Shown here: one piece after another, positions 13,038 to 20,239 of the stretch
How positions within the stretch are numbered: the first letter of the stretch is position 1
How the letters are laid out: the number at the start of each line of letters is the position of its first letter
Notes under the pieces: generated by a model
Seen by the model: only the letters and a program-made list of their open reading frames with translations
What the model was told of the DNA's origin: nothing
The model's database searches: none
Position numbers and translations under genes: made by a program
From: CAYPEZ01 sp964409985
GTDB lineage: Bacteria; Patescibacteriota; Minisyncoccia; Phycocordibacterales; UBA6899
Assembly: GCA_964409985.1 (NCBI GenBank)
Contig: CAYPEZ010000013.1
Span: forward strand, 1-20,239
Direction: 5' to 3'
DNA length: 20,239 nt

Positions 13038-15095
13038 ATGGATTTCGAAAAAATGAACCCACTCCGTCCTCGCGAAGACGGCAAAAAAGATGTTCCGCTA
13101 CCGCCACCGATGTGGAGAAACTCAGTGACGATTTTTCTTATTTTTCTCCTTTTTGTTATTGGATATGGCCTCTTCTCTGATCTCGGGAAAGCGCCTTCAC
13201 AGGTCTCACTTTCTGAGATTGCTTCAGACGTGCGTGATGGAAAAGTTGATACGATCCAAGTTGAGGGATCAAAGCTTGTTGCGAAGTATGAAGATGGCGC
13301 AGAAAAGATCTCTAAGAAAGAGCCCGAGTCTAGTCTCTCGGACACGCTGAAGAATTATGGTGTGACCAGCGAGGAGCTCTCTGCGGTGAAAATCGATATC
13401 CAGAATCCTGGAGGATTTGGATATTGGTTTGCTAATCTCGCTCCTATTCTTGTTCCGATTCTCTTTCTCCTCATATTGATTTGGTATCTCTCTCGCCAAG
13501 TGAAGGGAGGTGCGGGGATGCAAGCGTTCTCCTTTGGTCAATCAAAAGCACGTGTCATCTATCCTGACGATACTGCGCAGAAAGTCACGTTCAAAGATAT
13601 TGCTGGTGTCAAAGAAGCAAAGGAAGAACTTTCTGAAATCGTGGATTTTCTCAAGCATCCAAAAAAGTTTCTCGATATTGGAGCACAGATTCCTAAGGGA
13701 GTGCTCCTTATGGGAGCTCCTGGAACAGGAAAGACGCTGCTTGCTCGTGCGGTCGCTGGTGAAGCACACGTGCCATTTTTCCATCTCTCTGGAAGTGAAT
13801 TCGTAGAGATGTTTGTCGGAGTTGGTGCCTCACGTGTGCGTGATCTCTTCCGAATGGTGAAGAAAGAAGCACCTGCCATTATCTTCATTGACGAAATTGA
13901 TGCAGTGGGAAGAGTTCGAGGAGGGGGAATTGGAGGAGGAAACGACGAACGCGAACAAACACTTAACCAGATTCTCGTCGAGATGGATGGATTTGAGCCA
14001 AACGAAAAGGTGATCGTGATGGCAGCGACAAATCGCCCAGATGTCCTCGATCCAGCACTTCAGCGCCCAGGCCGCTTTGACCGTCGTGTCGTTCTCGAGC
14101 TTCCAGATCTTGCGGATCGTGAAGAGATCATCAAAGTTCATGCGAAGAAGAAGCCGCTTGCAGAGGATGTAAATCTGCGTGTTGTAGCAGAACGCACTCC
14201 CGGGTTCTCTGGTGCAGACTTGTACTCCCTCATGAATGAAGGAGCCATCCTTGCCGCACGTGAAAACCGAAAGAAGATCGGACAATACGATCTTATTCGT
14301 TCAATCGAGAAGGTGATGATTGGTCCTGAGCGGAAGAGCCATGTTCTCTCTGACAAAGAGAAGCGCATCACTGCCTATCATGAAGGTGGGCACGCACTCT
14401 TGGCATCACTTCTCCCGTATGCGGATCCTGTGCACAAGATCTCGATCATTTCTCGTGGTCATGCAGCGGGCTATACGCTTAAGCTTCCTATCGAGGAGCG
14501 TCGCTTCCATACACGAAAGGAGTTTCTTGACGATATTGTTGTGTCACTTGGAGGCTATGTCGCTGAACTTATGGTCTTTGATGATCTCACCACCGGCCCA
14601 TCGAATGACCTTCAGGTTGCCACGAATCTTGCTCGCAGCATGGTTGCTCGCTTTGGGATGTCGACAGAGATTGGTCCTGTCGCACTTGAGACAATGGACA
14701 GAGGATATTTTCGAGGAGCATCAGCAAAGGAGCGTGATTATTCTGAGCATGTGTCAGCAAAAATTGACCAAGAAGTCTCAAAGATCATGAACGAGGCGCT
14801 TGCAAAGGCTCGAGAGCTCCTCTCAACGCACCGAAAGGTTCTTGATGCTATTGCCGAAGAGCTTATTGCCAAAGAGACGCTTGAACAGAAAGAGTATGAG
14901 ACACTCGTAAAGCTTCACGGCATTAAGCTTGCGCATCGCGAAGAGGAAAAGGTTGTCCAAGTCTCGCATGTTGAAGAGTCTATTTCTGAGGTTTCATCTG
15001 AAGCCCCAGCCATACCACAAGCAACAACCGTCACACACGAAACTGTTCAGAGTGAACATTTTGATCCTCGAAAAGGAAAGAAGGGGAAGAAGTAG
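13038..15095 (+). CDS. ftsH: ATP-dependent zinc metalloprotease FtsH
   Basis: 685 aa, normal length. Membrane helices at ~28-47 and ~129-151 enclose the periplasmic FtsH_ext domain. The AAA+ module follows: Walker A GAPGTGKT at 226-233, Walker B IIFIDEID, pore motif FVGVGASRVR, and the second region of homology with NRPDVLDPALQRPGRFDRR. The peptidase has HEGGH at 448-452 and D524 (in GPSNDL) as third zinc ligand. A polar C-terminal extension ends in KGKKGKK. FtsH extracts and degrades membrane and unstable soluble proteins, including tmRNA-tagged ones in other bacteria, which fits ssrA and smpB nearby. It is single-cistron or followed by the HTH gene, which has its own promoter. Confidence 0.97.
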   Translation: MDFEKMNPLRPREDGKKDVPLPPPMWRNSVTIFLIFLLFVIGYGLFSDLGKAPSQVSLSEIASDVRDGKVDTIQVEGSKLVAKYEDGAEKISKKEPESSLSDTLKNYGVTSEELSAVKIDIQNPGGFGYWFANLAPILVPILFLLILIWYLSRQVKGGAGMQAFSFGQSKARVIYPDDTAQKVTFKDIAGVKEAKEELSEIVDFLKHPKKFLDIGAQIPKGVLLMGAPGTGKTLLARAVAGEAHVPFFHLSGSEFVEMFVGVGASRVRDLFRMVKKEAPAIIFIDEIDAVGRVRGGGIGGGNDEREQTLNQILVEMDGFEPNEKVIVMAATNRPDVLDPALQRPGRFDRRVVLELPDLADREEIIKVHAKKKPLAEDVNLRVVAERTPGFSGADLYSLMNEGAILAARENRKKIGQYDLIRSIEKVMIGPERKSHVLSDKEKRITAYHEGGHALLASLLPYADPVHKISIISRGHAAGYTLKLPIEERRFHTRKEFLDDIVVSLGGYVAELMVFDDLTTGPSNDLQVATNLARSMVARFGMSTEIGPVALETMDRGYFRGASAKERDYSEHVSAKIDQEVSKIMNEALAKARELLSTHRKVLDAIAEELIAKETLEQKEYETLVKLHGIKLAHREEEKVVQVSHVEESISEVSSEAPAIPQATTVTHETVQSEHFDPRKGKKGKK

Positions 15096-15128
15096 TCTTT
15101 GAAAGACAAAGATAAAGTTGAACCACCA

Positions 15129-15137
15129 TGTTATAGT
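15129..15137 (+). promoter_or_regulatory. Extended -10 of the HTH protein gene
   Basis: TGT-TATAGT ends 7 nt before the ATG at 15145 (4 nt before the alternative ATG at 15142). Its position favours a leaderless start at 15145. Confidence 0.55.
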
Positions 15138-15144
15138 TACCATG

Positions 15145-15807
15145 ATGGCTTTCAAAAAAGAAAGAATTGAAGCATTACGCTTACGTTCAAAAGGGTACAG
15201 TTATAGCCAAATTCGACAACACATACCCGTGAGCAAATCCACTCTTAGCAATTGGCTTGGGCATCTTCCCCTTTCTCGACAAAAAATAAATACACTTCGT
15301 GGAAGTAATCCAAAACGGATTGAGTTGTTTCGGGAGACAATGAGGAAAAAACGAGAATCTCGCATTGCTATTCAAGAAAATAGATCCCGCAAAGATATTT
15401 ATCACATATCAAAAAGGGAACTCTTTATTGGCGGGTTTTTCCTCTTTTGGGGAGAGGGAGCAAAAAGAAGAAGCGGAGAGGTTTCACTTGCAAATACAGA
15501 TCCTGCAATGATCAGAGCATTCATTCAATGGCTGGCAGTGCTTGGTATCAAAAGGAATAATATGCGTTTTACTCTTCACTTATACGGAGATATGGATAAA
15601 AGAGAGGAAGTTTCTTACTGGGCAAGGGAACTTCATGTCCCTATGTCATCGTTTTACAAACCCTATATTAAGAAAACAACGAAAGAGCAGATCACTTATC
15701 GCACGGGATTTGGTCACGGGACATGTAATGCACGCTGTAATAGTCAGATACTCAATGATTACGTGCTTACTGGTCTTCAGTATATTCGGAGTTTGTATAA
15801 GAGGTGA
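15145..15807 (+). CDS. HTH protein with possible LAGLIDADG-like C-terminal domain
   Basis: 220 aa from 15145 (MAFKKERIEAL); a TTG further upstream (15118) overlaps the promoter and is rejected. Residues ~5-45 are a helix-turn-helix: RLRSKGYSYSQIRQHIPVSKSTLSNWL, like that of transposase and Sigma-70 region 4 families. After a basic linker, ~90-220 has FIGGFFLFWGEGAKRRSGEVSLANTDPAMIRAFIQWL and GFGHGTCNARCNS. The glycine-rich loop with acidic residue followed by SLANTDP resembles the fold of LAGLIDADG-type endonuclease-derived proteins. I know similar proteins as common in Patescibacteria, with no assigned function. Catalytic activity is doubtful; a DNA-binding regulator is as likely. Confidence 0.65.
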   Translation: MAFKKERIEALRLRSKGYSYSQIRQHIPVSKSTLSNWLGHLPLSRQKINTLRGSNPKRIELFRETMRKKRESRIAIQENRSRKDIYHISKRELFIGGFFLFWGEGAKRRSGEVSLANTDPAMIRAFIQWLAVLGIKRNNMRFTLHLYGDMDKREEVSYWARELHVPMSSFYKPYIKKTTKEQITYRTGFGHGTCNARCNSQILNDYVLTGLQYIRSLYKR

Positions 15808-15834
15808 ATGTATATTAATGTGTATAGATCCAAT

Positions 15835-15909
15835 GCGCCCCTAGCTCAATGGTAGAGCAGCGTGCTTATACCGCGTTGGTTCCTGGTTCGAGTCCAGGGG
15901 GGCGCACCA
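15835..15909 (+). tRNA. tRNA-Ile, anticodon UAU
   Basis: 75 nt with encoded CCA. Acceptor GCGCCCC/GGGGCGC is perfect; D stem GCTC/GAGC; anticodon stem GCGTG/CGCGT (two G-U pairs) with loop CTTATAC, so positions 34-36 read TAT; T stem CCTGG/CCAGG with loop TTCGAGT; discriminator A. U36 with A37 fits an ANN-reading tRNA, and UAU reads AUA (Ile). Most bacteria read AUA with a CAU tRNA modified to lysidine by TilS; a UAU tRNA is uncommon. A TATAGA box (15823-15828) is a plausible promoter. Confidence 0.9.
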
Positions 15910-16054
15910 ATGTGCGACGCTTAATAATAATGGTAATCAAATAGCAACTGTCTTTGTTTTTTTTGGTGATGTAACGTCTTTGCCAATGGAGGAGTATACT
16001 AGGGTATCGATCAATCCTCTGGTCGTACTTATTCACTTAGTCATCATGATCACT

Positions 16055-16381
16055 ATGACACAAAAGGGAGCAGGACTTATTATTCCCATTCTGGTTGTTG
16101 CGATTCTTGCTGTTGGGGCACTTGTCTTCCTTGGGAAGAAAGACGCTCCAGTTGCTAAAGCGCCAGCACCAAGCGCACCTCAGGGTATCGCTGTAGGGGA
16201 GCCAAATCCAGCACAGCCAGTAACGCCGGCTGAAACGCCAGACGCAGTCGTTGACGCTATCCTTGTCGACGCAACTGCTGAGGCAGCAACAGCAGATGCA
16301 AGCGCAGATGCAGACCTCATTCAAACAGATACGAACGCTATTAATAGCTATGGAAACGCCTATGACGCAACCAGTTTCTAA
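16055..16381 (+). CDS. Small membrane-anchored protein with Ala/Pro-rich exterior
   Basis: 108 aa from the ATG at 16055 (MTQKGAGLIIPILVV...); the ATG at 16046 is possible, while anything further upstream would run into a TATACT box at 15995-16000. One membrane helix at ~9-27 (IIPILVVAILAVGALVFLG) is followed by KK, then a low-complexity region of Ala, Pro, Thr and Asp (APVAKAPAPSAPQG, ATAEAATADASADADLI). The topology is a signal anchor with the tail outside. No enzyme motif is visible. The next gene starts inside its last 20-32 bases in another frame, so the pair is co-expressed. Confidence 0.65.
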   Translation: MTQKGAGLIIPILVVAILAVGALVFLGKKDAPVAKAPAPSAPQGIAVGEPNPAQPVTPAETPDAVVDAILVDATAEAATADASADADLIQTDTNAINSYGNAYDATSF

Positions 16382-17144
16382 ATTTCTTGCTGGAGCACTT
16401 CTGACCTCTCTCCTTGCTCCTTCTATGGTATTTGCTCAGACAGGATCCGCTCAGGGTGGAGCAAAGACTGTACGAGAGAATCTCAATTTTTGCTCGCGTA
16501 TTTCTGAGATTGAAACCCGCTTTACCTCGGGGGCAGCAGAGCGAGAGAAAGAGCTCGGAGACAAACGTGAAGAACGTGATCACAATCTTTCGCTTCGCCG
16601 AGGTGAGCGCGAGGAAAAGCTCAAGGAGTTTCGCACGACCCATGATGCCAAGCGTGGTGACCATTATGAAAAGTTAAATGAGAAGGCAACGACAGATGCA
16701 CAGAAAGCAGCTGTTGCAACCTTCCAGCAAGCCGTTGAAGCAGCTGTGACGGTTCGAAAAGCGGCTATCGATACAGCTAATGCAACATTCAAGGCAGGAG
16801 TCGATAAGGCTCTTACAGACCGTCGCACTGCTGTTGATGCGTTGGTGAATACTCTCAAGAACTCAGTAAACACAGCTATCGCCACCGCAAAAGCAGATTG
16901 TGCCGCAGGGAAGGATGCAAAAACTGTTCGCGAGGCCTTCCAAACAAGCACTAAGGCTGCCCGTGATACGTTCCAGACAAACCGAAAAGCACTTGAGAAG
17001 GTTGATACGCAAGTAAAAGCTCTTCAAGATGCCCGCAAAGCAGCTGTCGAGAAAGCCATTGCTGATTTCAAGACGGCTCTTGAAAAAGCAAAAACTGATC
17101 TTAAGGCAGCATGGGGAAGCGTGGGGACATCAACAACACCCTAA
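16362..17144 (+). CDS. Exported coiled-coil protein, unknown
   Basis: 260 aa from 16362 (MTQPVSKFLAGALLTSLLAPSMVFAQ, a good signal peptide cleaved near residue 26); the ATG at 16350 would add four residues. The mature part is almost all charged or Ala-rich helix with heptad character: EREKELGDKREERDHNL..., KAAVATFQQAVEAAVTVRKAAID, then KALQDARKAAVEKAIADF. Only two Cys remain in the mature chain (in NFCSRI and KADCAAG), which may form a disulfide. It resembles periplasmic or surface helical-bundle proteins of unknown role found in Parcubacteria-like genomes. It overlaps the preceding gene by 20 nt and ends just before a strong terminator. Confidence 0.7.
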   Translation: MTQPVSKFLAGALLTSLLAPSMVFAQTGSAQGGAKTVRENLNFCSRISEIETRFTSGAAEREKELGDKREERDHNLSLRRGEREEKLKEFRTTHDAKRGDHYEKLNEKATTDAQKAAVATFQQAVEAAVTVRKAAIDTANATFKAGVDKALTDRRTAVDALVNTLKNSVNTAIATAKADCAAGKDAKTVREAFQTSTKAARDTFQTNRKALEKVDTQVKALQDARKAAVEKAIADFKTALEKAKTDLKAAWGSVGTSTTP

Positions 17145-17174
17145 TCTTTTTTGAGCATACCCCTTATCCAAAAG

Positions 17175-17203
17175 ACTCCACAAGCTATTCTGTGGAGTTT
17201 TTT
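17175..17203 (+). terminator. Rho-independent terminator
   Basis: ACTCCACA (17175-17182), 8-nt loop, TGTGGAGT (17191-17198), T6. Ends the two-gene exported-protein unit. Confidence 0.88.
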
Positions 17204-17204
17204 G

Positions 17205-17232
17205 TTGCTGAAATTATTATGTTTGGTACTCT
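17205..17232 (+). promoter_or_regulatory. Promoter of the 73-aa protein gene
   Basis: TTGCTG (17205-17210), 16-nt spacer ending in TGG, TACTCT (17227-17232); a ~28-nt leader with SD follows. Confidence 0.5.
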
Positions 17233-17266
17233 CAATAATGGAACTGTTTTTCAATAGGAGAGTCAC

Positions 17267-17488
17267 GTGTATATCCAGATTAGTGATTCTGACATACGTG
17301 AAGCAATGAAGATCGCTGCGAACCTTCCATGTGTTCCGTGTACCGATGCGCGTCGAATGATTCGACGTTCGCTCTACGTCATGACGATCGAAGAAGCAGG
17401 AACAAATGTTTCCTTCAACAAACTCCACGATTTCTTTCTTGATTTTGGAGGAGGGGAGGAAGGCTTTGCGATTGTGCGCGTTGCATGA
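17267..17488 (+). CDS. Small soluble protein, unknown (GTG start)
   Basis: 73 aa. The GTG at 17267 is supported by AGGAG (17256-17260) at ideal 6-nt spacing. Residues 1-20 (MYIQISDSDIREAMKIAANL) start a mixed alpha/beta fold. CVPC at 22-25 is a CxxC pair that might bind a metal or be redox-active, but no second pair is present. Then DARRMIRRSLYVMTIEEAG and a Gly-rich end with FAIVRVA. No family is recognised. It is transcribed alone and convergent with recG, sharing a bidirectional hairpin. Confidence 0.6.
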   Translation: MYIQISDSDIREAMKIAANLPCVPCTDARRMIRRSLYVMTIEEAGTNVSFNKLHDFFLDFGGGEEGFAIVRVA

Positions 17489-17492
17489 GTAG

Positions 17493-17517
17493 AAAGCCCC
17501 ACGACGAGTGGGGCTTT
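17493..17517. terminator. Bidirectional terminator between the 73-aa gene and recG
   Basis: AAAGCCCCAC, loop GACGA, GTGGGGCTTT (17493-17517). The recG stop codon (17518-17516) lies in the edge of the stem. Confidence 0.82.
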
Positions 17518-19654
17518 ATTCTAAGTGAATATGTTTTTCAGTATATGAAGCGAGAAGGGGGTGGTGCACAAGAAGGGGGTCTTTTGTCAAAAGATGCTCT
17601 GCTTCATTGCGAGCAGCCTCTACCATCTTGATGTTTCGAATGGCTTCCATGCCGATGTCTGAGATTCCCCACTGTTTTTCACCGGCTATACCCCCAGAGC
17701 CACGCTGTGCAAGATCTCTTTCTGCAAGCTCAAACCCATTTTTTGCCTCGACAACTGCGCGAAGACGCTCTTGGGTTTTCTCGCTTTTAGCGTCAGCATA
17801 GAGATAGCAATATGCTTGGTGTGTGCCTCGGAGAACGCGTCCTCGCAATTGATGAATTTGCGCAAGACCGAATCGTTCTGCTCCTTCAATAACGATAATG
17901 GTTGCATTGGGGACATTGACCCCGACCTCAACAACAGACGTCGCCACCAAGACATCGATAGATCCTTTCAAAAATTTATCCATGACTTTCTGCTTTTCAG
18001 GAGGTTTCATCTTGCTATGGAGGATGTCGATGCGACAGTCCGGAAATACACGCTCCTTCAGTCTTTTTGCTTCTTCTTTGACCGATTTTGCCTGTATTGC
18101 CATCTCTTTTTCAGGGTCTGGTTCATCGATTCGTGGACAAATGATATATACCTGGCGCCCTTCTTGAAGCGCCTGACGGATCTTCTCCTCCGTCACATTC
18201 CGTTTATCCTGCGGAACAATCTCGGTTATGATGGGTTTTCTCCCGGGAGGCATACTATCAATCACCGAAAGATCGAGATCTCCATAGAGGGTGAGTGCGA
18301 GTGTCCGTGGAATCGGAGTCGCCGTCATCGAGAGGACATGTGGAGCAATCGTGCTTTTTTGAACCAAGGCCCCTCTCTGAGCAGTTCCGAATCGATGTTG
18401 TTCATCGATGACCGCAAGCGCAAGAGATTTCCACTTCACCTTAGACTGAATGAGTGCGTGTGTCCCCACAAGCACAGGAATCTCACCAGCAGCGACCCAA
18501 CGCAACATCTGTGCTCGACTAATGGGAGTTGTTCCATCAGGAGAAATCTTTGATGGAAATTTTACCGCTCCACTTCCAGTCAGAAGTCCTACCTGGATAC
18601 CTGTGTGGCGAAAATATTGAATGAAGGATTTAAATTGCTGTTCCGCGAGTATTTCTGTCGGGCACATATAAGCGACTTGAAGGGGTTGTCCTTTTGGACG
18701 GGATGCAATAACGCTTGCTGCAACAGCAGCCGCAACCGCTGTTTTTCCACTCCCAACGTCTCCCTCGAGGAGGCGAAGCATCGGACGTGTGCTTGAAAGG
18801 TCTTTGGTAATAGATGCTATTGCTTGTTGTTGTGCTGGAGTGAGGGGGAAGGGGAGTTTCTTTGCAAATATGCTGGATTCTTGTTGGGCATTGGGGATGG
18901 TGTAAGCCTCATGCTCTTGATAGCGAAGTCTGGCGCTATGACGCATGAGTTGAATAAGAAAGATTTCCTGGAATGCGAAACGTTTTCGAGCGCTTTCAGC
19001 ATGTGACTCTTTCTGTGGACGATGGATCCAGATGAGTGCGGTCCCGAGCGAAGGGAGGTTGTAGCGTTTAAGAACGTCTTCTGGAATCATGTCTTCAACC
19101 TGTTCATGCACTTTCTCAGAAAAAACACGGTCTAGTGCATGAAAAATCCAACGAGAACTTATACCTTGGCTCTCAGGATAGACAGGAGTCAACGTGGGCT
19201 CTTGTCCTCCTCCCTCAAACAAGGTTCCACGCACTTCACCTGGAAGGGCAGAGATTTTTTCGATGTGTGGGTTTGCCATTGCCCATCCTGTGCCTCTCAT
19301 TTTTGCTACTCCATCAAGTTTGACGTATGTTCCGATGGGATGCATCTTTGCGATATATGGCTGGCGGAACCACGAGGCCTTGAGCGTACCCGAAGTGTCT
19401 CGTATGGTGAGTTCGCCCGTAGGCATTCGTCCCCTAAATGTTTTTTTTGTCTCTGCCTTGATGACTTCTCCTAAAATGGTCGCATGCTCACCCTCTCTAA
19501 GTCCTGTAATGGTGCATGCTCCGCTTGAAGATACATAGCGTGATGGAAGGTGAAGTAGCAAATCGGTGATTGTATATATCCCCAATTTTTCTAGGGCTTT
19601 TCTATGAAGTGGGGTTAGCCGGTGGTGTTTGGAAATAGGGTCGTTTGGGCTCAC
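17516..19654 (-). CDS. recG: ATP-dependent DNA helicase RecG
   Basis: 712 aa, typical length. An N-terminal wedge/OB part (to ~200; LLHLPSRYV, GEVIKAETKKTFRGR, SWFRQPYI) is followed by SF2 motor domains: Walker A GDVGSGKT at 298-305, DEQH at 417-420 in VIDEQHRFGTAQR, motif III SMTATPIPRTLALTLYGDLD with the RecG-specific SVIDSMPPGRKPI, and motif VI QLRGRVLRG. The C-terminus has NGFELAERDLAQRGSGGIAG. RecG reverses stalled replication forks and branch-migrates Holliday junctions. The start is GTG at 19654, only 6 nt behind an extended -10 (TGA-TAGGAT), so a leaderless GTG start. Confidence 0.97.
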   Translation of the reverse strand: MSPNDPISKHHRLTPLHRKALEKLGIYTITDLLLHLPSRYVSSSGACTITGLREGEHATILGEVIKAETKKTFRGRMPTGELTIRDTSGTLKASWFRQPYIAKMHPIGTYVKLDGVAKMRGTGWAMANPHIEKISALPGEVRGTLFEGGGQEPTLTPVYPESQGISSRWIFHALDRVFSEKVHEQVEDMIPEDVLKRYNLPSLGTALIWIHRPQKESHAESARKRFAFQEIFLIQLMRHSARLRYQEHEAYTIPNAQQESSIFAKKLPFPLTPAQQQAIASITKDLSSTRPMLRLLEGDVGSGKTAVAAAVAASVIASRPKGQPLQVAYMCPTEILAEQQFKSFIQYFRHTGIQVGLLTGSGAVKFPSKISPDGTTPISRAQMLRWVAAGEIPVLVGTHALIQSKVKWKSLALAVIDEQHRFGTAQRGALVQKSTIAPHVLSMTATPIPRTLALTLYGDLDLSVIDSMPPGRKPIITEIVPQDKRNVTEEKIRQALQEGRQVYIICPRIDEPDPEKEMAIQAKSVKEEAKRLKERVFPDCRIDILHSKMKPPEKQKVMDKFLKGSIDVLVATSVVEVGVNVPNATIIVIEGAERFGLAQIHQLRGRVLRGTHQAYCYLYADAKSEKTQERLRAVVEAKNGFELAERDLAQRGSGGIAGEKQWGISDIGMEAIRNIKMVEAARNEAEHLLTKDPLLVHHPLLASYTEKHIHLE

Positions 19655-19660
19655 AAAGAT

Positions 19661-19669
19661 ATCCTATCA
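19661..19669 (-). promoter_or_regulatory. Extended -10 promoter of recG
   Basis: On the minus strand TGA-TAGGAT ends 6 nt before the GTG at 19654. No -35 is evident. Confidence 0.5.
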
Positions 19670-19757
19670 TGGAGATTGGTGGCGATGGGAGAGAGGCCTT
19701 TTTGTAAAATAATGGTACACTATGTGAAAGGTCATTTGTATACATTATCCTTGCTCT

Positions 19758-20239
19758 ATGAAAAAAGCTTTTCTATTCATTTTTGTTCTTCCAGGTATCG
19801 TCGCTGTGCTCATTGGGTTTTTCCTTTCTCTCAAGGGCTCTGCAACACAAGCGTTTCCGCAGGTTGTTCCGACTCCGACTGTGAGCCTCAATGATGGAGA
19901 AACCTTCCTGTTGGAAGCAGGGTATGTGACCAAGCAGATCAATGGCGTAGATCAAACGATGATGGCGTACAACAAGTCGGTTCCAGGCCCAGTACTCAAG
20001 GTCAAGCAAGGAGACAAAGTCACTATTCGCTTTAAAAACAAGCTTGGACAGGAAACTCTTCTCCATGCGCATGGAGTAAGAATGGAAAATGCCTACGATG
20101 GAACCCATCTTGTTCAGACGGTCATGAAAGATGGTGATTCGTTCGACTACATTCTTACGTTCCCTGATCCGGGGGTCTTTATTTATCATCCCCACACCCT
20201 TCGAGACGACACTCAGCAAGATTTAGGGCTCTATGGCAG
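19758..20239 (+). CDS. Multicopper oxidase, N-terminal part
   Basis: Open from the ATG at 19758 to the window end (160 codons). Residues 1-~26 are a signal anchor (MKKAFLFIFVLPGIVAVLIG). The cupredoxin domain that follows has SVPGPVLKVKQGDKVTIRFKN, then two ligand pairs: H103-A-H105-G (in LLHAHGV) and H144-P-H146 (in FIYHPH), and DLGLYG near the edge, all typical of multicopper oxidases. These two HxH pairs feed the trinuclear copper centre; the type 1 site should lie further downstream. Members oxidise Cu(I), phenols or other metals outside the membrane. The start lies 9 nt after a weak CATTAT box. Substrate cannot be told from this part. Confidence 0.88.
   Translation, partial: MKKAFLFIFVLPGIVAVLIGFFLSLKGSATQAFPQVVPTPTVSLNDGETFLLEAGYVTKQINGVDQTMMAYNKSVPGPVLKVKQGDKVTIRFKNKLGQETLLHAHGVRMENAYDGTHLVQTVMKDGDSFDYILTFPDPGVFIYHPHTLRDDTQQDLGLYG

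Noticed and set aside
13830..14285. 151-codon minus-strand frame
   Set aside because: Antisense shadow of the ftsH AAA+ domain, where all conserved motifs are on the plus strand.
17771..18553. 260-codon plus-strand frame
   Set aside because: It lies entirely antisense to the recG motor domains, has no SD or promoter, and its composition mirrors recG codons.
1..20239. CRISPR array
   Set aside because: No regularly spaced direct repeats and no cas genes; the only repeats are the two modules.

Overview
The window looks like a piece of a metagenome-assembled bacterial genome: two runs of exactly ten N each sit inside genes and break their reading frames. Moderate G+C, compact gene packing, small unassigned secreted proteins, and a helix-turn-helix protein type that I associate with Patescibacteria (CPR, Parcubacteria-like lineages) suggest that group. 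This is an inference from style, not a proven assignment. Many genes appear to be transcribed leaderless: an extended -10 box ends only 6-9 nt before the start codon.

Layout. 1-1075 (minus): start of a secreted, multi-domain surface protein (LamG-like, FN3, Pro/Thr linker, beginning of a beta-helix-type domain). 1142-2478 (plus): a metal- or thiol-stress operon with a DUF2202 ferritin-like protein, a CsoR/RcnR-family repressor and a glutaredoxin, behind a promoter that carries a CsoR-type inverted repeat. 2539-3063: MgtC/SapB membrane protein. 3191-7256: a restriction pair, a single-chain type ISP/IIG-like nuclease-methyltransferase followed by an EVE-domain/NucS-like nuclease. 7296-8324: two membrane or secreted proteins rich in His and Met.

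8370-11031 is the accessory part. A serine protease of the SDH/ClpP-crotonase group, a small upstream ORF and a three-helix membrane protein lie between two related ~210-nt structured modules. The second module abuts the 3' end of ssrA (tmRNA) and has apparently cut short another gene (10548-10838). 11032-12589 holds tmRNA, a two-gene operon of small unknown proteins, and smpB, so the trans-translation pair is close together.

12682-17488: a small unknown protein, the membrane protease ftsH, an HTH protein, a tRNA with anticodon UAU (Ile), two exported or membrane-anchored Ala-rich proteins, and another small unknown protein. 17516-19654 (minus) is recG. 19758-20239 is the start of a multicopper oxidase, cut by the window end.

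Themes. Copper or metal and thiol handling appears at both ends (CsoR-like repressor, DUF2202, glutaredoxin, His-rich protein, multicopper oxidase). Protein quality control is concentrated in the middle (tmRNA, SmpB, FtsH, SDH-type protease). A two-gene restriction locus sits between. The least explained item is the duplicated structured module around the protease cassette next to ssrA.
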